Shown here one piece after another: positions 1 to 5,419 of a DNA stretch of 5,436 nt. A model generated the notes under the pieces. The model was not told the DNA's origin. It did no database searches and saw nothing but the letters and a program-made list of their open reading frames with translations. The stretch covers positions 1 to 5,436 of the forward strand of contig MNYA01000241.1 in NCBI GenBank assembly GCA_001872985.1, given 5' to 3'. The first letter of the stretch is position 1. Every line of letters begins with the position of its first letter. Position numbers and translations under genes: made by a program. The DNA comes from a bacterium CG2_30_54_10 (lineage in GTDB: Bacteria > Muiribacteriota > Ozemobacteria > Ozemobacterales > Ozemobacteraceae).

Positions 1-140
1 TAACTTCTCAAAAAAGGGGGGCACGCGCCCCCCTTCGCCTCGCGAAGTGAATTCGCGAGGCTCATCCCCCGCGGTCGGGCGCTTTGCGCCCTCCGGTCTG
101 CCTTCACTCTTCCCCCGACTTATTGAGATGATACGATACC
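1..140. repeat. Left copy of a hairpin-rich inverted repeat (uninterrupted form)
   Basis: Positions 1-134 are the reverse complement of 5178-5416 once a 105-bp insertion in the right copy is removed. Over that length I count two mismatches (75 against 5342, 118 against 5299). The left copy then carries an extra GATAC (two in a row at 130-139). The unit contains three hairpins: a 7-bp stem at 16-22/27-33, a perfect 10-bp stem at 37-46/52-61 with loop GTGAA, and a 6-bp stem at 77-82/86-91 with loop TTT. No reading frame of note lies in it. It looks like a dispersed intergenic repeat. Whether it extends further left cannot be seen, because the window starts inside or at its edge. Confidence 0.93.
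10..33 (-). terminator. Rho-independent terminator-like hairpin facing out of the window
   Basis: Read leftward, a GC-only stem of 7 bp (27-33 with 16-22) and a 4-nt loop are followed directly by six T (complement of 10-15). This is the classic intrinsic-terminator form. It is part of the left repeat copy. It could stop leftward transcripts, including any read-through from topB across the antisense strand of the upstream gene. The shape is clear; its use is inferred. Confidence 0.65.
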
Positions 141-202
141 GCGACAGGATGTTGCCGACCTCACAAACGATGGCGTAAAAATTTTTTAGGATGGTTGCGA
201 AA

Positions 203-979
203 ATGGATGAACTTATTGGGATCATTATTATTCGGAAACGCCGCTGGATGAAAGGCAAAGTCGGTTTGGCCGTGGCATTGACTTTTCTTCTGACCGCAGC
301 GGTCTTCGCGCTCCCGATGGGGCCGCGTCAAATCGCCGATTTCGAGCGTGAAGCGTTAGGCGTTCTGAAGTTTTTGACCTGTCATCAGATGCGGCAGGAA
401 GGGGACCGAGCGGTGGTGACCCTACGCGATGAGGTGGTGAAGGGCTTCAGGGTCAAGTTCGGCGAAGTTGAATTCTCAGGGCTCACGCCAGCAATCATTG
501 ACAGCCTCGCAGCCGGAACCGCCGATTTCGACGAAGTTCGCAAGATCCGCGCGATCAAGGTGCGTGCAGATCTCGGGGCGGATCATCTTCAATCCTTCAT
601 CAATCGGGAGGTCGAAAAAGCGCGGGGTGGACGCCGGATTTTCGAAGCGGTTCGCACCCATTTTGCACAAGGCCAGGTCGATGTTTCGGGGCTGGTACAC
701 CTCGACCGGATTCCCGGAAATCCACTGGCTTTCATTCCTCAGAGCGGGTCGCCTTTCAGCGCGACCATCAAGCTGGGGGTCGAAGGAAGCCAGATCGCAA
801 TCGATGTCGTGGAAGCCCAGGTCAATCAGCAACCGATGACTCCAGAACTGCACGCCCAGGTGCTGTCCTGGCTCAACCCAATCTGGGATTTCACACAGAT
901 GCCCTACGCGGCTCAACTTGAAAAACTCGAAATCTCACCTGCGGGAATATCAGCGTCAGGCTGGCTCTTTGCCCCCTGA
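203..979 (+). CDS. Exported LmeA-like (DUF2993-type) phospholipid-binding family protein
   Basis: A protein of about 258 residues. It starts with a basic n-region (RKRRWMKGK) and a hydrophobic stretch (VGLAVALTFLLTAAVFA), which together read as a signal peptide or membrane anchor, so the rest is probably periplasmic or on the cell surface. The body resembles LmeA/DUF2993 proteins: an early segment around IKVRADLGADHLQSFIN, a middle beta-rich part, and the ending LNPIWDFTQMPYAAQLEKLE followed by a GISASG-like strand. Members of that family bind phospholipid and act in envelope biogenesis, but this assignment is from pattern memory and the substrate is unknown. Start choice: AGGATGG at 188-194 lies 8 nt before ATG 203. 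ATG 191 has no properly spaced ribosome site, and ATG 248 would give a compact signal peptide but has only a weak one. Its last 24 bp overlap the convergent topB end. Confidence 0.6.
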   Translation: MDELIGIIIIRKRRWMKGKVGLAVALTFLLTAAVFALPMGPRQIADFEREALGVLKFLTCHQMRQEGDRAVVTLRDEVVKGFRVKFGEVEFSGLTPAIIDSLAAGTADFDEVRKIRAIKVRADLGADHLQSFINREVEKARGGRRIFEAVRTHFAQGQVDVSGLVHLDRIPGNPLAFIPQSGSPFSATIKLGVEGSQIAIDVVEAQVNQQPMTPELHAQVLSWLNPIWDFTQMPYAAQLEKLEISPAGISASGWLFAP

Positions 980-3454
980 ACCTTCGGGCCCTGACCACTC
1001 CACGAGTTCGATCCCGTGGCCATCAGCCCGCATACGGATTTTACCCGAAACTTTCCGGCCGTCCTTGGTCGTGAAGCCTTTCATGACGCGGGTGGGCTTC
1101 CCCGCAATCAACTGGTTGATCGCGGTTTTTGAGAGTTTCTTCCCGAGAAACTCCATCCAGACGACGTAGGAACAACCCTCCCGGAAGCGGTTGCAGCCGT
1201 ATCCGCGACTCCCCTCAATGATGCTGCCCTTTCCGCACGCGGGGCATACTCCGTATGTCGGGCGCGGCGCAGGAGTGAGCGCCGGAGCTGAGGGTGACTT
1301 GAGCGTCGGAGCTGAGGGTGGCTTGAGCGCTGGAGTTGGGGGTGACTCGCGCGTCGGAGCTGAGGGTGACTTGAGCGCCGGAGCTGAGGGTGGCTTGAGC
1401 GTCGGAGCTGAGGGCGGCTTGAGCGCCGGAGCTGAGGCGGGGACAGGCCGTTGCTTCAGGCCCTTACCCGCGGACCCTTTGAAATCCTCACCCCGGATTC
1501 GAAGATCGTGCCGGGCTTGCTCATGCTTTGGGCAAGAATCAGGCCGTGGCGTTGCCGCTGGCTTGGCCTCCATACGCGTGGCAGGAGTAGCGTTCGAAAG
1601 CGGTTTTTTCACCGTTGGCGTGAATCTGACCGTCGTGCGCTCGGTCTTCACCTTGTTTACAAGATTTATTACGAAACTGCCAATGTCATCCATGAAGCGC
1701 TGCTGCTCCTCACGGCCTTTCGCCATCTCGGCGAGTCGTTTTTCCCAAGCGCCGGTCAGTTCAGGGCTTGTCAACTGCCCGTCAGCAACGGAGATCAACT
1801 GCATCCCTTTCAGGGTGGGTTGGAGCTTTTTTTTGTCACGAGCCAGATATCCGACCCGGAGGAGTTTTTCAATGATCTCGGCTCTTGTTGCGGGCGTCCC
1901 CAGGCCGCTTTCTTTCATGGCCAGGCGGAGTTCCTCATTTTCGACGAGTTTTCCGGCGGTTTCCATGGCCAGAAGAAGTGTGGCGTCGGTGAAGGCTGCG
2001 GGTGGCTTGGTCTGTTTGGTCAACAACTCGCTCTTTTTCACCTCACGCGCATCGCCCTGCTTGAGAGGCGGAAGAGCCTGTTCATCACTGTCCGCATCAT
2101 CGTCCTCGCCGCCCCTGCCAAGATCTTTTCGCTCGTACAAGGCACGCCAACCCGATACCAGAATCACTTTTCCAAAAGCCTTCAAAGATTCCCCGGCCGC
2201 ATCAAGCAATACAAAGGTCGAAAGATATTCCTGATCGGGGAAGAACGCGGCCAGAAAGCGGCGTGCCACTAGATCGTAGACGTTCCTCTCATCGGGTTTC
2301 CAGGCTTGCATATCGCCCGGACGTTGCTCGGTCGGAATGATGGCATGGTGGTCGCTGACCTTGGCGTTGTCGAAAACCCTTTTGGTTTTTCCGATCGGCT
2401 TTTGCTTCAATGCCTGGACGAAAGAAGCGAATTCCTTCGGCAAGGCATCGAGGCGCCGTCCAATCGTCGAATGGATGTCTTCCGAGAGGTGCCGGCTATC
2501 GGTTCGCGGATAGGTGATGACTTTTTTTCGCTCGTACAAAGTTTGAGCCGTCGCTAATGTCTGAGCCGCGGTGTAGCCGAACCGACTGTTTGCCTCGCGC
2601 TGAAGGGTGGTGAGATCGTACAAAAATGGAGGCGGCTGCTTCTTTTTGGCTGAGGTTACCTTTTTGACCGATGCGACCGCGCCCTGGAGTCTTCGCGCCA
2701 AGACCTCGGCTCCGGATTTTTCCCAAAGCCGTGCAGGGGTTTCTTTCTCCTTGGGATCAAACCATTGGGCTGAGAAATCGTCGAACCGCGCCTTGATTTC
2801 CCAGTAATCGCGAGGCTTGAAATTATCTATCTCGAGCTGGCGGTGAACGACCATCCCCAGAGTTGGCGTCTGAACCCGTCCAATCGTCAGCATATCCCCA
2901 CCGAAGCGCTTGGTGTAACACCGGGTCAGGTTCATTCCGACAAGCCAATCAGCGCGAGATCGGCACTCGGCGGCACGCGCGAGCGGATCGAAATCGGTCC
3001 CGGATTTTAGCGCCGAGAACCCACACCGGATCGCCTCGTCGGTCATGCTCGATATCCAGAGGCGGCGAAACGGCTTCTTGCACCCCGCAAGCCCATAAAC
3101 CAGCCGGAAAATCAACTCCCCCTCTCGCCCGGCGTCGGCAGCGTTGACCACGTCCTTCACATCCGGGCGATTCATCAGAGAACGAACGACTTCGAACTGA
3201 TCAGCCGTCGCGGGGAGTACGACGAGTTTCCAGTTCTTCGGAATCATCGGAAGCGTTGCGAGATCCCATCTCTTCCAGTTGGGGTTCTGGCCTTCGGGCG
3301 GCGCAAGGGTAACAAGATGGCCCACTCCCCAGGTCACGAGGAAATCGCTTCCCTCGAGATAGCCCTGGTGCCTTCCGGATGCCCCCAAGACTCCCGCGAT
3401 ATCCCTGGCAACCGATGGTTTTTCCGAAAAGACGAGGGTTTTTGATTTATCCAA
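956..3454 (-). CDS. topB: DNA topoisomerase III (type IA) with Pro-rich linker, zinc ribbon and C-terminal repeat domain
   Basis: Encodes 832 residues from TTG at 3454. Type IA enzymes cut one DNA strand through a tyrosyl-phosphodiester and pass another strand; topo III mainly decatenates and resolves recombination or replication intermediates in the cytoplasm. Seen in order: Toprim domain with KTLVFSEKPSVARDIA (catalytic Glu 11) and NAADAGREGELIFR (about 104-117); RVQTPTLG (193-200); active-site Tyr 315 in KKVITYPRTDSRHL; SDHHAIIPTE (about 367-376); GLGTPATRAEII (517-528). From about residue 670 to 732 there is a Pro/Ser/Ala linker of 8-residue repeats. A zinc ribbon follows (Cys 737, 740, 754, 761), then a C-terminal segment (about 769-817) like the Toprim C-terminal repeat seen in many TopB proteins. 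The TTG start is chosen because the family begins just before KTLVFSEKPS and GGGG lies 6 nt upstream. ATG 3568 would add 38 unrelated residues through the intergenic control region. The second Toprim Asp is Gly, which I recall from other TopB proteins. Confidence 0.94.
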   Translation of the reverse strand: MDKSKTLVFSEKPSVARDIAGVLGASGRHQGYLEGSDFLVTWGVGHLVTLAPPEGQNPNWKRWDLATLPMIPKNWKLVVLPATADQFEVVRSLMNRPDVKDVVNAADAGREGELIFRLVYGLAGCKKPFRRLWISSMTDEAIRCGFSALKSGTDFDPLARAAECRSRADWLVGMNLTRCYTKRFGGDMLTIGRVQTPTLGMVVHRQLEIDNFKPRDYWEIKARFDDFSAQWFDPKEKETPARLWEKSGAEVLARRLQGAVASVKKVTSAKKKQPPPFLYDLTTLQREANSRFGYTAAQTLATAQTLYERKKVITYPRTDSRHLSEDIHSTIGRRLDALPKEFASFVQALKQKPIGKTKRVFDNAKVSDHHAIIPTEQRPGDMQAWKPDERNVYDLVARRFLAAFFPDQEYLSTFVLLDAAGESLKAFGKVILVSGWRALYERKDLGRGGEDDDADSDEQALPPLKQGDAREVKKSELLTKQTKPPAAFTDATLLLAMETAGKLVENEELRLAMKESGLGTPATRAEIIEKLLRVGYLARDKKKLQPTLKGMQLISVADGQLTSPELTGAWEKRLAEMAKGREEQQRFMDDIGSFVINLVNKVKTERTTVRFTPTVKKPLSNATPATRMEAKPAATPRPDSCPKHEQARHDLRIRGEDFKGSAGKGLKQRPVPASAPALKPPSAPTLKPPSAPALKSPSAPTRESPPTPALKPPSAPTLKSPSAPALTPAPRPTYGVCPACGKGSIIEGSRGYGCNRFREGCSYVVWMEFLGKKLSKTAINQLIAGKPTRVMKGFTTKDGRKVSGKIRMRADGHGIELVEWSGPEGSGGKEPA
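1277..1440 (-). repeat. 24-bp in-frame tandem repeats in topB (8-residue Pro-rich units)
   Basis: Six full 24-bp units start at 1277, 1301, 1325, 1349, 1373 and 1397, with a 20-bp partial unit at 1421. Units differ by a few bases; the third (1325-1348) and the start of the fourth differ most. Because 24 is a multiple of three, the array stays in frame. It encodes repeats of the form PSAP(A/T)LKP between the catalytic core and the zinc ribbon of topoisomerase III. It probably forms a flexible tether and is likely to change length by replication slippage. Confidence 0.93.
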
Positions 3455-3478
3455 ATTTTGCCCCGTGAGAAGAAAATA

Positions 3479-3518
3479 GTGTGCGAAACAATGGAAAATG
3501 TGTGCGGAAATTTGCACA
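3479..3518. promoter_or_regulatory. Repeated GTGTGCG motif, possible regulator binding sites
   Basis: GTGTGCG occurs at 3479-3485 and again at 3500-3506, an offset of exactly 21 bp or about two helical turns, so both would face the same side of DNA. The second copy is also one arm of a dyad, TGTGC-N8-GCACA (3501-3518). The pair lies about 90-117 bp upstream of the start inferred for the sigma-54 promoter at 3570, a usual distance for an enhancer-binding activator. It also lies just upstream of topB. The repeats are seen directly; their function is inferred. Confidence 0.4.
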
Positions 3519-3541
3519 ACGCTGCCTATCCATCCTATACT
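3512..3541 (+). promoter_or_regulatory. Possible sigma-70-type promoter upstream of pilC
   Basis: TTGCAC (3512-3517) and TATACT (3536-3541) are 18 bp apart and read towards pilC. The -10 box matches the consensus at five of six positions; the -35 is weak. It could give basal transcription beside the stronger sigma-54 match downstream. It overlaps the dyad at 3501-3518, so a protein bound there could block it. Confidence 0.35.
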
Positions 3542-3569
3542 ATTTCCGGCCCAAAAGGAATTCTGCACT

Positions 3570-3585
3570 TGGCACGCCGGCTGCT
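3570..3585 (+). promoter_or_regulatory. Sigma-54 (RpoN) promoter of pilC
   Basis: TGGCACGCCGGCTGCT matches the -24/-12 consensus TGGCACG-N4-TTGCW at every fixed position except one (C for T at 3581). The invariant GG (3571-3572) and GC (3583-3584) are separated by the required 10 bp. The start of transcription would fall near 3596, leaving a leader of about 84 nt before the pilC ATG. Sigma-54 control of pilus genes is known in other bacteria. Here it implies an enhancer-binding activator that is not in the window. Confidence 0.65.
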
Positions 3586-3615
3586 ACTTAACTTTTGCCC
3601 GGCATTGACCGATGG

Positions 3616-3641
3616 AAGACATTGAAAACAGTGAATGTCTT
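3616..3641 (+). promoter_or_regulatory. Perfect 8-bp inverted repeat in the pilC leader
   Basis: AAGACATT (3616-3623) and AATGTCTT (3634-3641) form a perfect 8-bp stem around a 10-nt loop. The structure lies inside the leader predicted from either promoter, 38 nt before the pilC start. It has no T-tract, so it is not a simple terminator. It may be an RNA hairpin or an operator; the sequence does not decide between them. Confidence 0.4.
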
Positions 3642-3679
3642 ACCGTTGTTGGGCATTGCTCAACGAAAGGGGGTTCGAT

Positions 3680-4888
3680 ATGCCGACGTTTGCCTACAAA
3701 GCCCGCAACTGGGATGGGAAGATCGTCACCGCTGAAATGGACGGAGAAAGCAAGGAAGCATGTATTTCCAAGCTTCGGGAGAAGGGCTACTTCGTTACCA
3801 GCATCAATGAAAAAAAGGGTGGCGGTGGGATCAGCTTCAACTTCTTCGAACGCAGCGTCAGCTCGCAGGAGGTCTGCATCTTCGCTCGACAGTTCGCCAC
3901 AATGATTGGGTCAGGTGTTCCCCTCGTCAGGTGTCTGACCATTCTCCAGCAACAATCTGAAAATCCGACCTTCAAACGAATCATAACCCAGATCCGGGCA
4001 GATGTTGAAGGTGGCGCCACATTTTCAAAATCGCTCGAAAAACATCCCAGGGTGTTCAGCGATCTGTTCTGCAGCCTCGTGAAGGCAGGCGAAGTCGGCG
4101 GCATCCTTGACCAGATCCTCAACCGTCTGGCCGACTACCTTGAAAGCTCCGAGAACCTCAAGTCGAAGGTCAAAGGTGCGCTCACTTACCCGGTCGTCGT
4201 TTTCGCGATCGCCGGTCTGGTCGTCGTCGCCCTGGTCATGTTCGTCCTTCCGCAATTCAAGGAAATTTTCACGGGCATGAAAGTTGAATTGCCACTCGCA
4301 ACCCAGATCCTGCTGGGCTTTTCCGACTTCATGGTCAACTGGTGGTTCGTAGTGCTGCCCGTAATCCTCGGCGTGCCGTTCCTCATCCTCAACTTTTTCA
4401 AGACAAAGGCCGGGTCACGTATTTTCGACACCAACATATTGAAGATGCCTGCCCTCGGAATGATGATGAGAAAGGTCGCCGTCGCGAAGTTCACCCGAAC
4501 GCTTGGAACCCTTATCGCATCAGGTGTTCCGATCCTGCAAGCTCTGGAAGTCACGGGACAGACCGCCGGCAACGTGGTAATTTCCGAGGCCGTCGATAAG
4601 ACTCGTGTCTCCATCCGAGAGGGCGAATCGATCGCTGAGCCTTTGAAGCAATCAAACGTTTTTCCGCCGATGGTCGTGCAGATGATCGCGGTCGGCGAGG
4701 AAACAGGTGAACTCGACAAAATGCTTTCGAAGATCGCTGACTTTTACGACACTGAGGTCGATAGCGCCGTCAAGGGTCTGACCTCGGTCATCGAGCCGAT
4801 TGTCATCGTGTTCATGGGAATCATCATTGGCGGCATCGTTTTGGCCGTATTCATGCCGATGCTCAAGCTGGTCAACGCCGCCGACTGA
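3680..4888 (+). CDS. pilC: Type IV pilus / type II secretion inner-membrane platform protein (PilC/GspF family)
   Basis: Encodes 402 residues, the normal length for the family. PilC/GspF proteins sit in the inner membrane and couple the cytoplasmic assembly or retraction ATPases to pilin insertion or removal. Seen in order: N-terminal MPTFAYKARNWDGK; first F domain about 62-190 with ARQFATMIGSGVPL, KAGEVGGILDQIL and KGALTYPVVV; membrane segments about 171-193 and 219-240; second F domain about 268-390 with RTLGTLIASGVPILQALE and GEETGELDKMLSKIADFY; and a last membrane segment about 368-393 ending in FMPMLKLV. The start at 3680 is set by AAAGGGGG at 3666-3673, six nt upstream, and by the family N-terminus; an in-frame ATG at 3635 would add 15 unrelated residues. 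No pilB, pilT, pilD or pilin gene is adjacent. Expression probably depends on sigma-54. PilC and GspF cannot be separated firmly from sequence alone, though the N-terminus reads more like PilC. Confidence 0.95.
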   Translation: MPTFAYKARNWDGKIVTAEMDGESKEACISKLREKGYFVTSINEKKGGGGISFNFFERSVSSQEVCIFARQFATMIGSGVPLVRCLTILQQQSENPTFKRIITQIRADVEGGATFSKSLEKHPRVFSDLFCSLVKAGEVGGILDQILNRLADYLESSENLKSKVKGALTYPVVVFAIAGLVVVALVMFVLPQFKEIFTGMKVELPLATQILLGFSDFMVNWWFVVLPVILGVPFLILNFFKTKAGSRIFDTNILKMPALGMMMRKVAVAKFTRTLGTLIASGVPILQALEVTGQTAGNVVISEAVDKTRVSIREGESIAEPLKQSNVFPPMVVQMIAVGEETGELDKMLSKIADFYDTEVDSAVKGLTSVIEPIVIVFMGIIIGGIVLAVFMPMLKLVNAAD

Positions 4889-4928
4889 TCTGCCAAAAGC
4901 AGACCGTACCTGCCAAATATAAATACAA

Positions 4929-4962
4929 AGAACCGGGCCCCCCGTAAAGGGAGCCCGGTTCT
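4929..4962 (-). terminator. Hairpin terminator of tRNA-Pro, possibly bidirectional
   Basis: AACCGGGC (4931-4938) pairs with GCCCGGTT (4953-4960). The outer pairs G4930-C4961 and A4929-T4962 extend the stem and three inner GC pairs strengthen it. On the minus strand the stem starts five nt after the tRNA 3' end and is followed by a T-rich run (TTTGTATTTATATTT), as expected of an intrinsic terminator. On the plus strand, where it lies about 40 nt past the pilC stop, only TTCTCTC follows, so it would end pilC transcripts less efficiently. Confidence 0.7.
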
Positions 4963-4966
4963 CTCA

Positions 4967-5039
4967 TCGGGGCGACTGGATTCGAACCAGCGACCACTTG
5001 AACCCCATTCAAGTACGCTACCAACTGCGCTACGCCCCG
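4967..5039 (-). tRNA. tRNA-Pro (anticodon GGG)
   Basis: A complete 73-nt cloverleaf can be folded: acceptor CGGGGCG with CGCCCCG (7 perfect pairs), D stem GCGC/GCGT with loop AGTTGGTA, anticodon stem CTTGA/TCAAG with loop ATGGGGT, variable loop TGGTC, T stem GCTGG/CCAGT with loop TTCGAAT, and discriminator A. The anticodon is GGG, reading CCC and CCU proline codons. The C at position 1 and the ATGGGGT loop are typical of tRNA-Pro. The 3' CCA is not encoded, so a CCA-adding enzyme is needed. No second copy of the 3' end is seen nearby that would mark an integrated element. Confidence 0.97.
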
Positions 5040-5072
5040 CAGGTTCGGCAAAGATCACCGATCCACTGCACT

Positions 5073-5101
5073 CTTATACCACAACCCGGCCGTCTCCGCA
5101 A
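5073..5101 (-). promoter_or_regulatory. Sigma-70-type promoter for tRNA-Pro
   Basis: On the minus strand TTGCGG (5101-5096) and TATAAG (5078-5073) are separated by exactly 17 bp. The -10 box is preceded by TGG, giving an extended -10 (TGnTATAAG). Transcription would start near 5066, about 27 nt before the mature tRNA 5' end, leaving a short leader for RNase P to remove. Confidence 0.6.
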
Positions 5102-5158
5102 GTGGCAAGTGAATTGAAAATTCATTGAGATGGAATAAACGGGCAACGTTTGCAGGTC

Positions 5159-5180
5159 GAACGAAGGTTGAACGAAGGTA
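5159..5180 (+). repeat. 11-bp tandem motif GAACGAAGGTT/A at the edge of the right repeat
   Basis: GAACGAAGGTT (5159-5169) is followed directly by GAACGAAGGTA (5170-5180). The 17-bp core at 5161-5177 recurs exactly at 5420-5436, so it brackets the right repeat copy. GAACGAAGG appears once more at 5268-5276 inside the nested insertion. The motif is not present at the inner edge of the left repeat copy. Confidence 0.85.
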
Positions 5181-5192
5181 TCATCTCAATAA

Positions 5193-5294
5193 TACGGATT
5201 CCGGGAAATTCCTGCGTAGGGAGCGTAGGGCGGATCAGGCTCACAGAGCCGTAATCCACCGTTCAGGGAACGAAGGGATTTACCATTATCCGTA
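5193..5294. mobile_element. 102-bp MITE-like insertion with TAA target duplication
   Basis: The segment has perfect 7-bp terminal inverted repeats, TACGGAT (5193-5199) and ATCCGTA (5288-5294). It is flanked by TAA at 5190-5192 and 5295-5297. The left repeat copy has a single TAA equivalent (complement of 120-122) and no insertion, so it preserves the empty site. No coding capacity is seen, so it would have to be moved by a transposase encoded elsewhere. The short terminal repeats and 3-bp duplication are the evidence; no family is assigned. Confidence 0.7.
5229..5260. repeat. REP-like hairpin inside the insertion
   Basis: GGCTC (5238-5242) pairs with GAGCC (5246-5250) around loop ACA. Beyond a small internal loop, GGAT (5232-5235) pairs with ATCC (5254-5257), and after a C/A mismatch GG (5229-5230) pairs with CC (5259-5260). 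The surrounding GTAGGGCGGAT...GTAATCCACC layout resembles a hairpin motif I remember as common between genes in many bacteria; that likeness is from memory. Confidence 0.6.
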
Positions 5295-5383
5295 TAAGCC
5301 GGGGGAAGAGTGAAGGCAGACCGGAGGGCGCAAAGCGCCCGCCCGCGGGGGATGAGCCTCGCGAATTCACTTCGCGAGGCGAA

Positions 5384-5407
5384 GGGGGGCGCGTGCCCCC
5401 CTTTTTT
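5384..5407 (+). terminator. Rho-independent terminator-like hairpin facing out of the window
   Basis: Mirror image of the hairpin at 10-33: a GC-only 7-bp stem (5384-5390 with 5395-5401), a 4-nt loop and six T (5402-5407). It reads rightward. It could end rightward transcription that passes the weak plus-strand terminator after pilC, or protect the next gene to the right from read-through. The form is clear; the use is inferred. Confidence 0.65.
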
Positions 5408-5419
5408 GAGAAGTTACGG

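Larger units (their letters stand above)
5177..5416. repeat. Right copy of the hairpin-rich inverted repeat, interrupted by an insertion
   Basis: This is the reverse complement of the left-end repeat. Positions 5298-5416 correspond to 119-1 and 5178-5192 to 134-120, with a 105-bp interruption between them. The same three hairpins are present: 5326-5340, 5356-5380 (10-bp stem) and 5384-5401. The near-perfect identity of two copies more than 5 kb apart suggests recent spread or ongoing gene conversion. The copy points opposite to the left one, so the intervening genes lie between inverted repeats. Confidence 0.93.

Noticed and set aside
152..181. Promoter for the LmeA-like gene (TTGCCG, 18 bp, TAAAAA)
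   Set aside because: Both boxes are weak and the start would fall almost at the first ATG, so the match is no better than chance.
476..916. Minus-strand frame of 146 codons
   Set aside because: Fully antisense to the LmeA-like gene, whose own frame has a signal peptide and a plausible family match.
1191..2234. Long plus-strand open frame of 347 codons opposite topB
   Set aside because: It lies wholly antisense to the topoisomerase coding sequence, begins in the tandem repeat, is Ser/Arg-rich with no recognisable domain and has no convincing ribosome site.
1451..2272. Second plus-strand frame of 273 codons opposite topB
   Set aside because: Antisense shadow of topB with no family likeness.
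3612..3905. Frame of 97 codons overlapping the pilC start
   Set aside because: It runs out of frame into pilC, has no ribosome site and its product has no likeness to known proteins; a leader-peptide role cannot be supported.
4967..5039. tRNA-Pro as an integration site
   Set aside because: No duplicate of the tRNA 3' end and no integrase gene are visible in the window.
4744..5058. Minus-strand 104-codon frame over the tRNA and pilC end
   Set aside because: It crosses the tRNA gene and is antisense to pilC.
5125..5313. 62-codon frame in the right-end repeat
   Set aside because: It is made of the 11-bp motif and the MITE-like insertion and has no coding signature.
1..5416. Composite transposon or integrated island bounded by the inverted repeats
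   Set aside because: No transposase or integrase lies between the ends, the genes are ordinary chromosomal ones, and the ends are hairpin-rich non-coding repeats.
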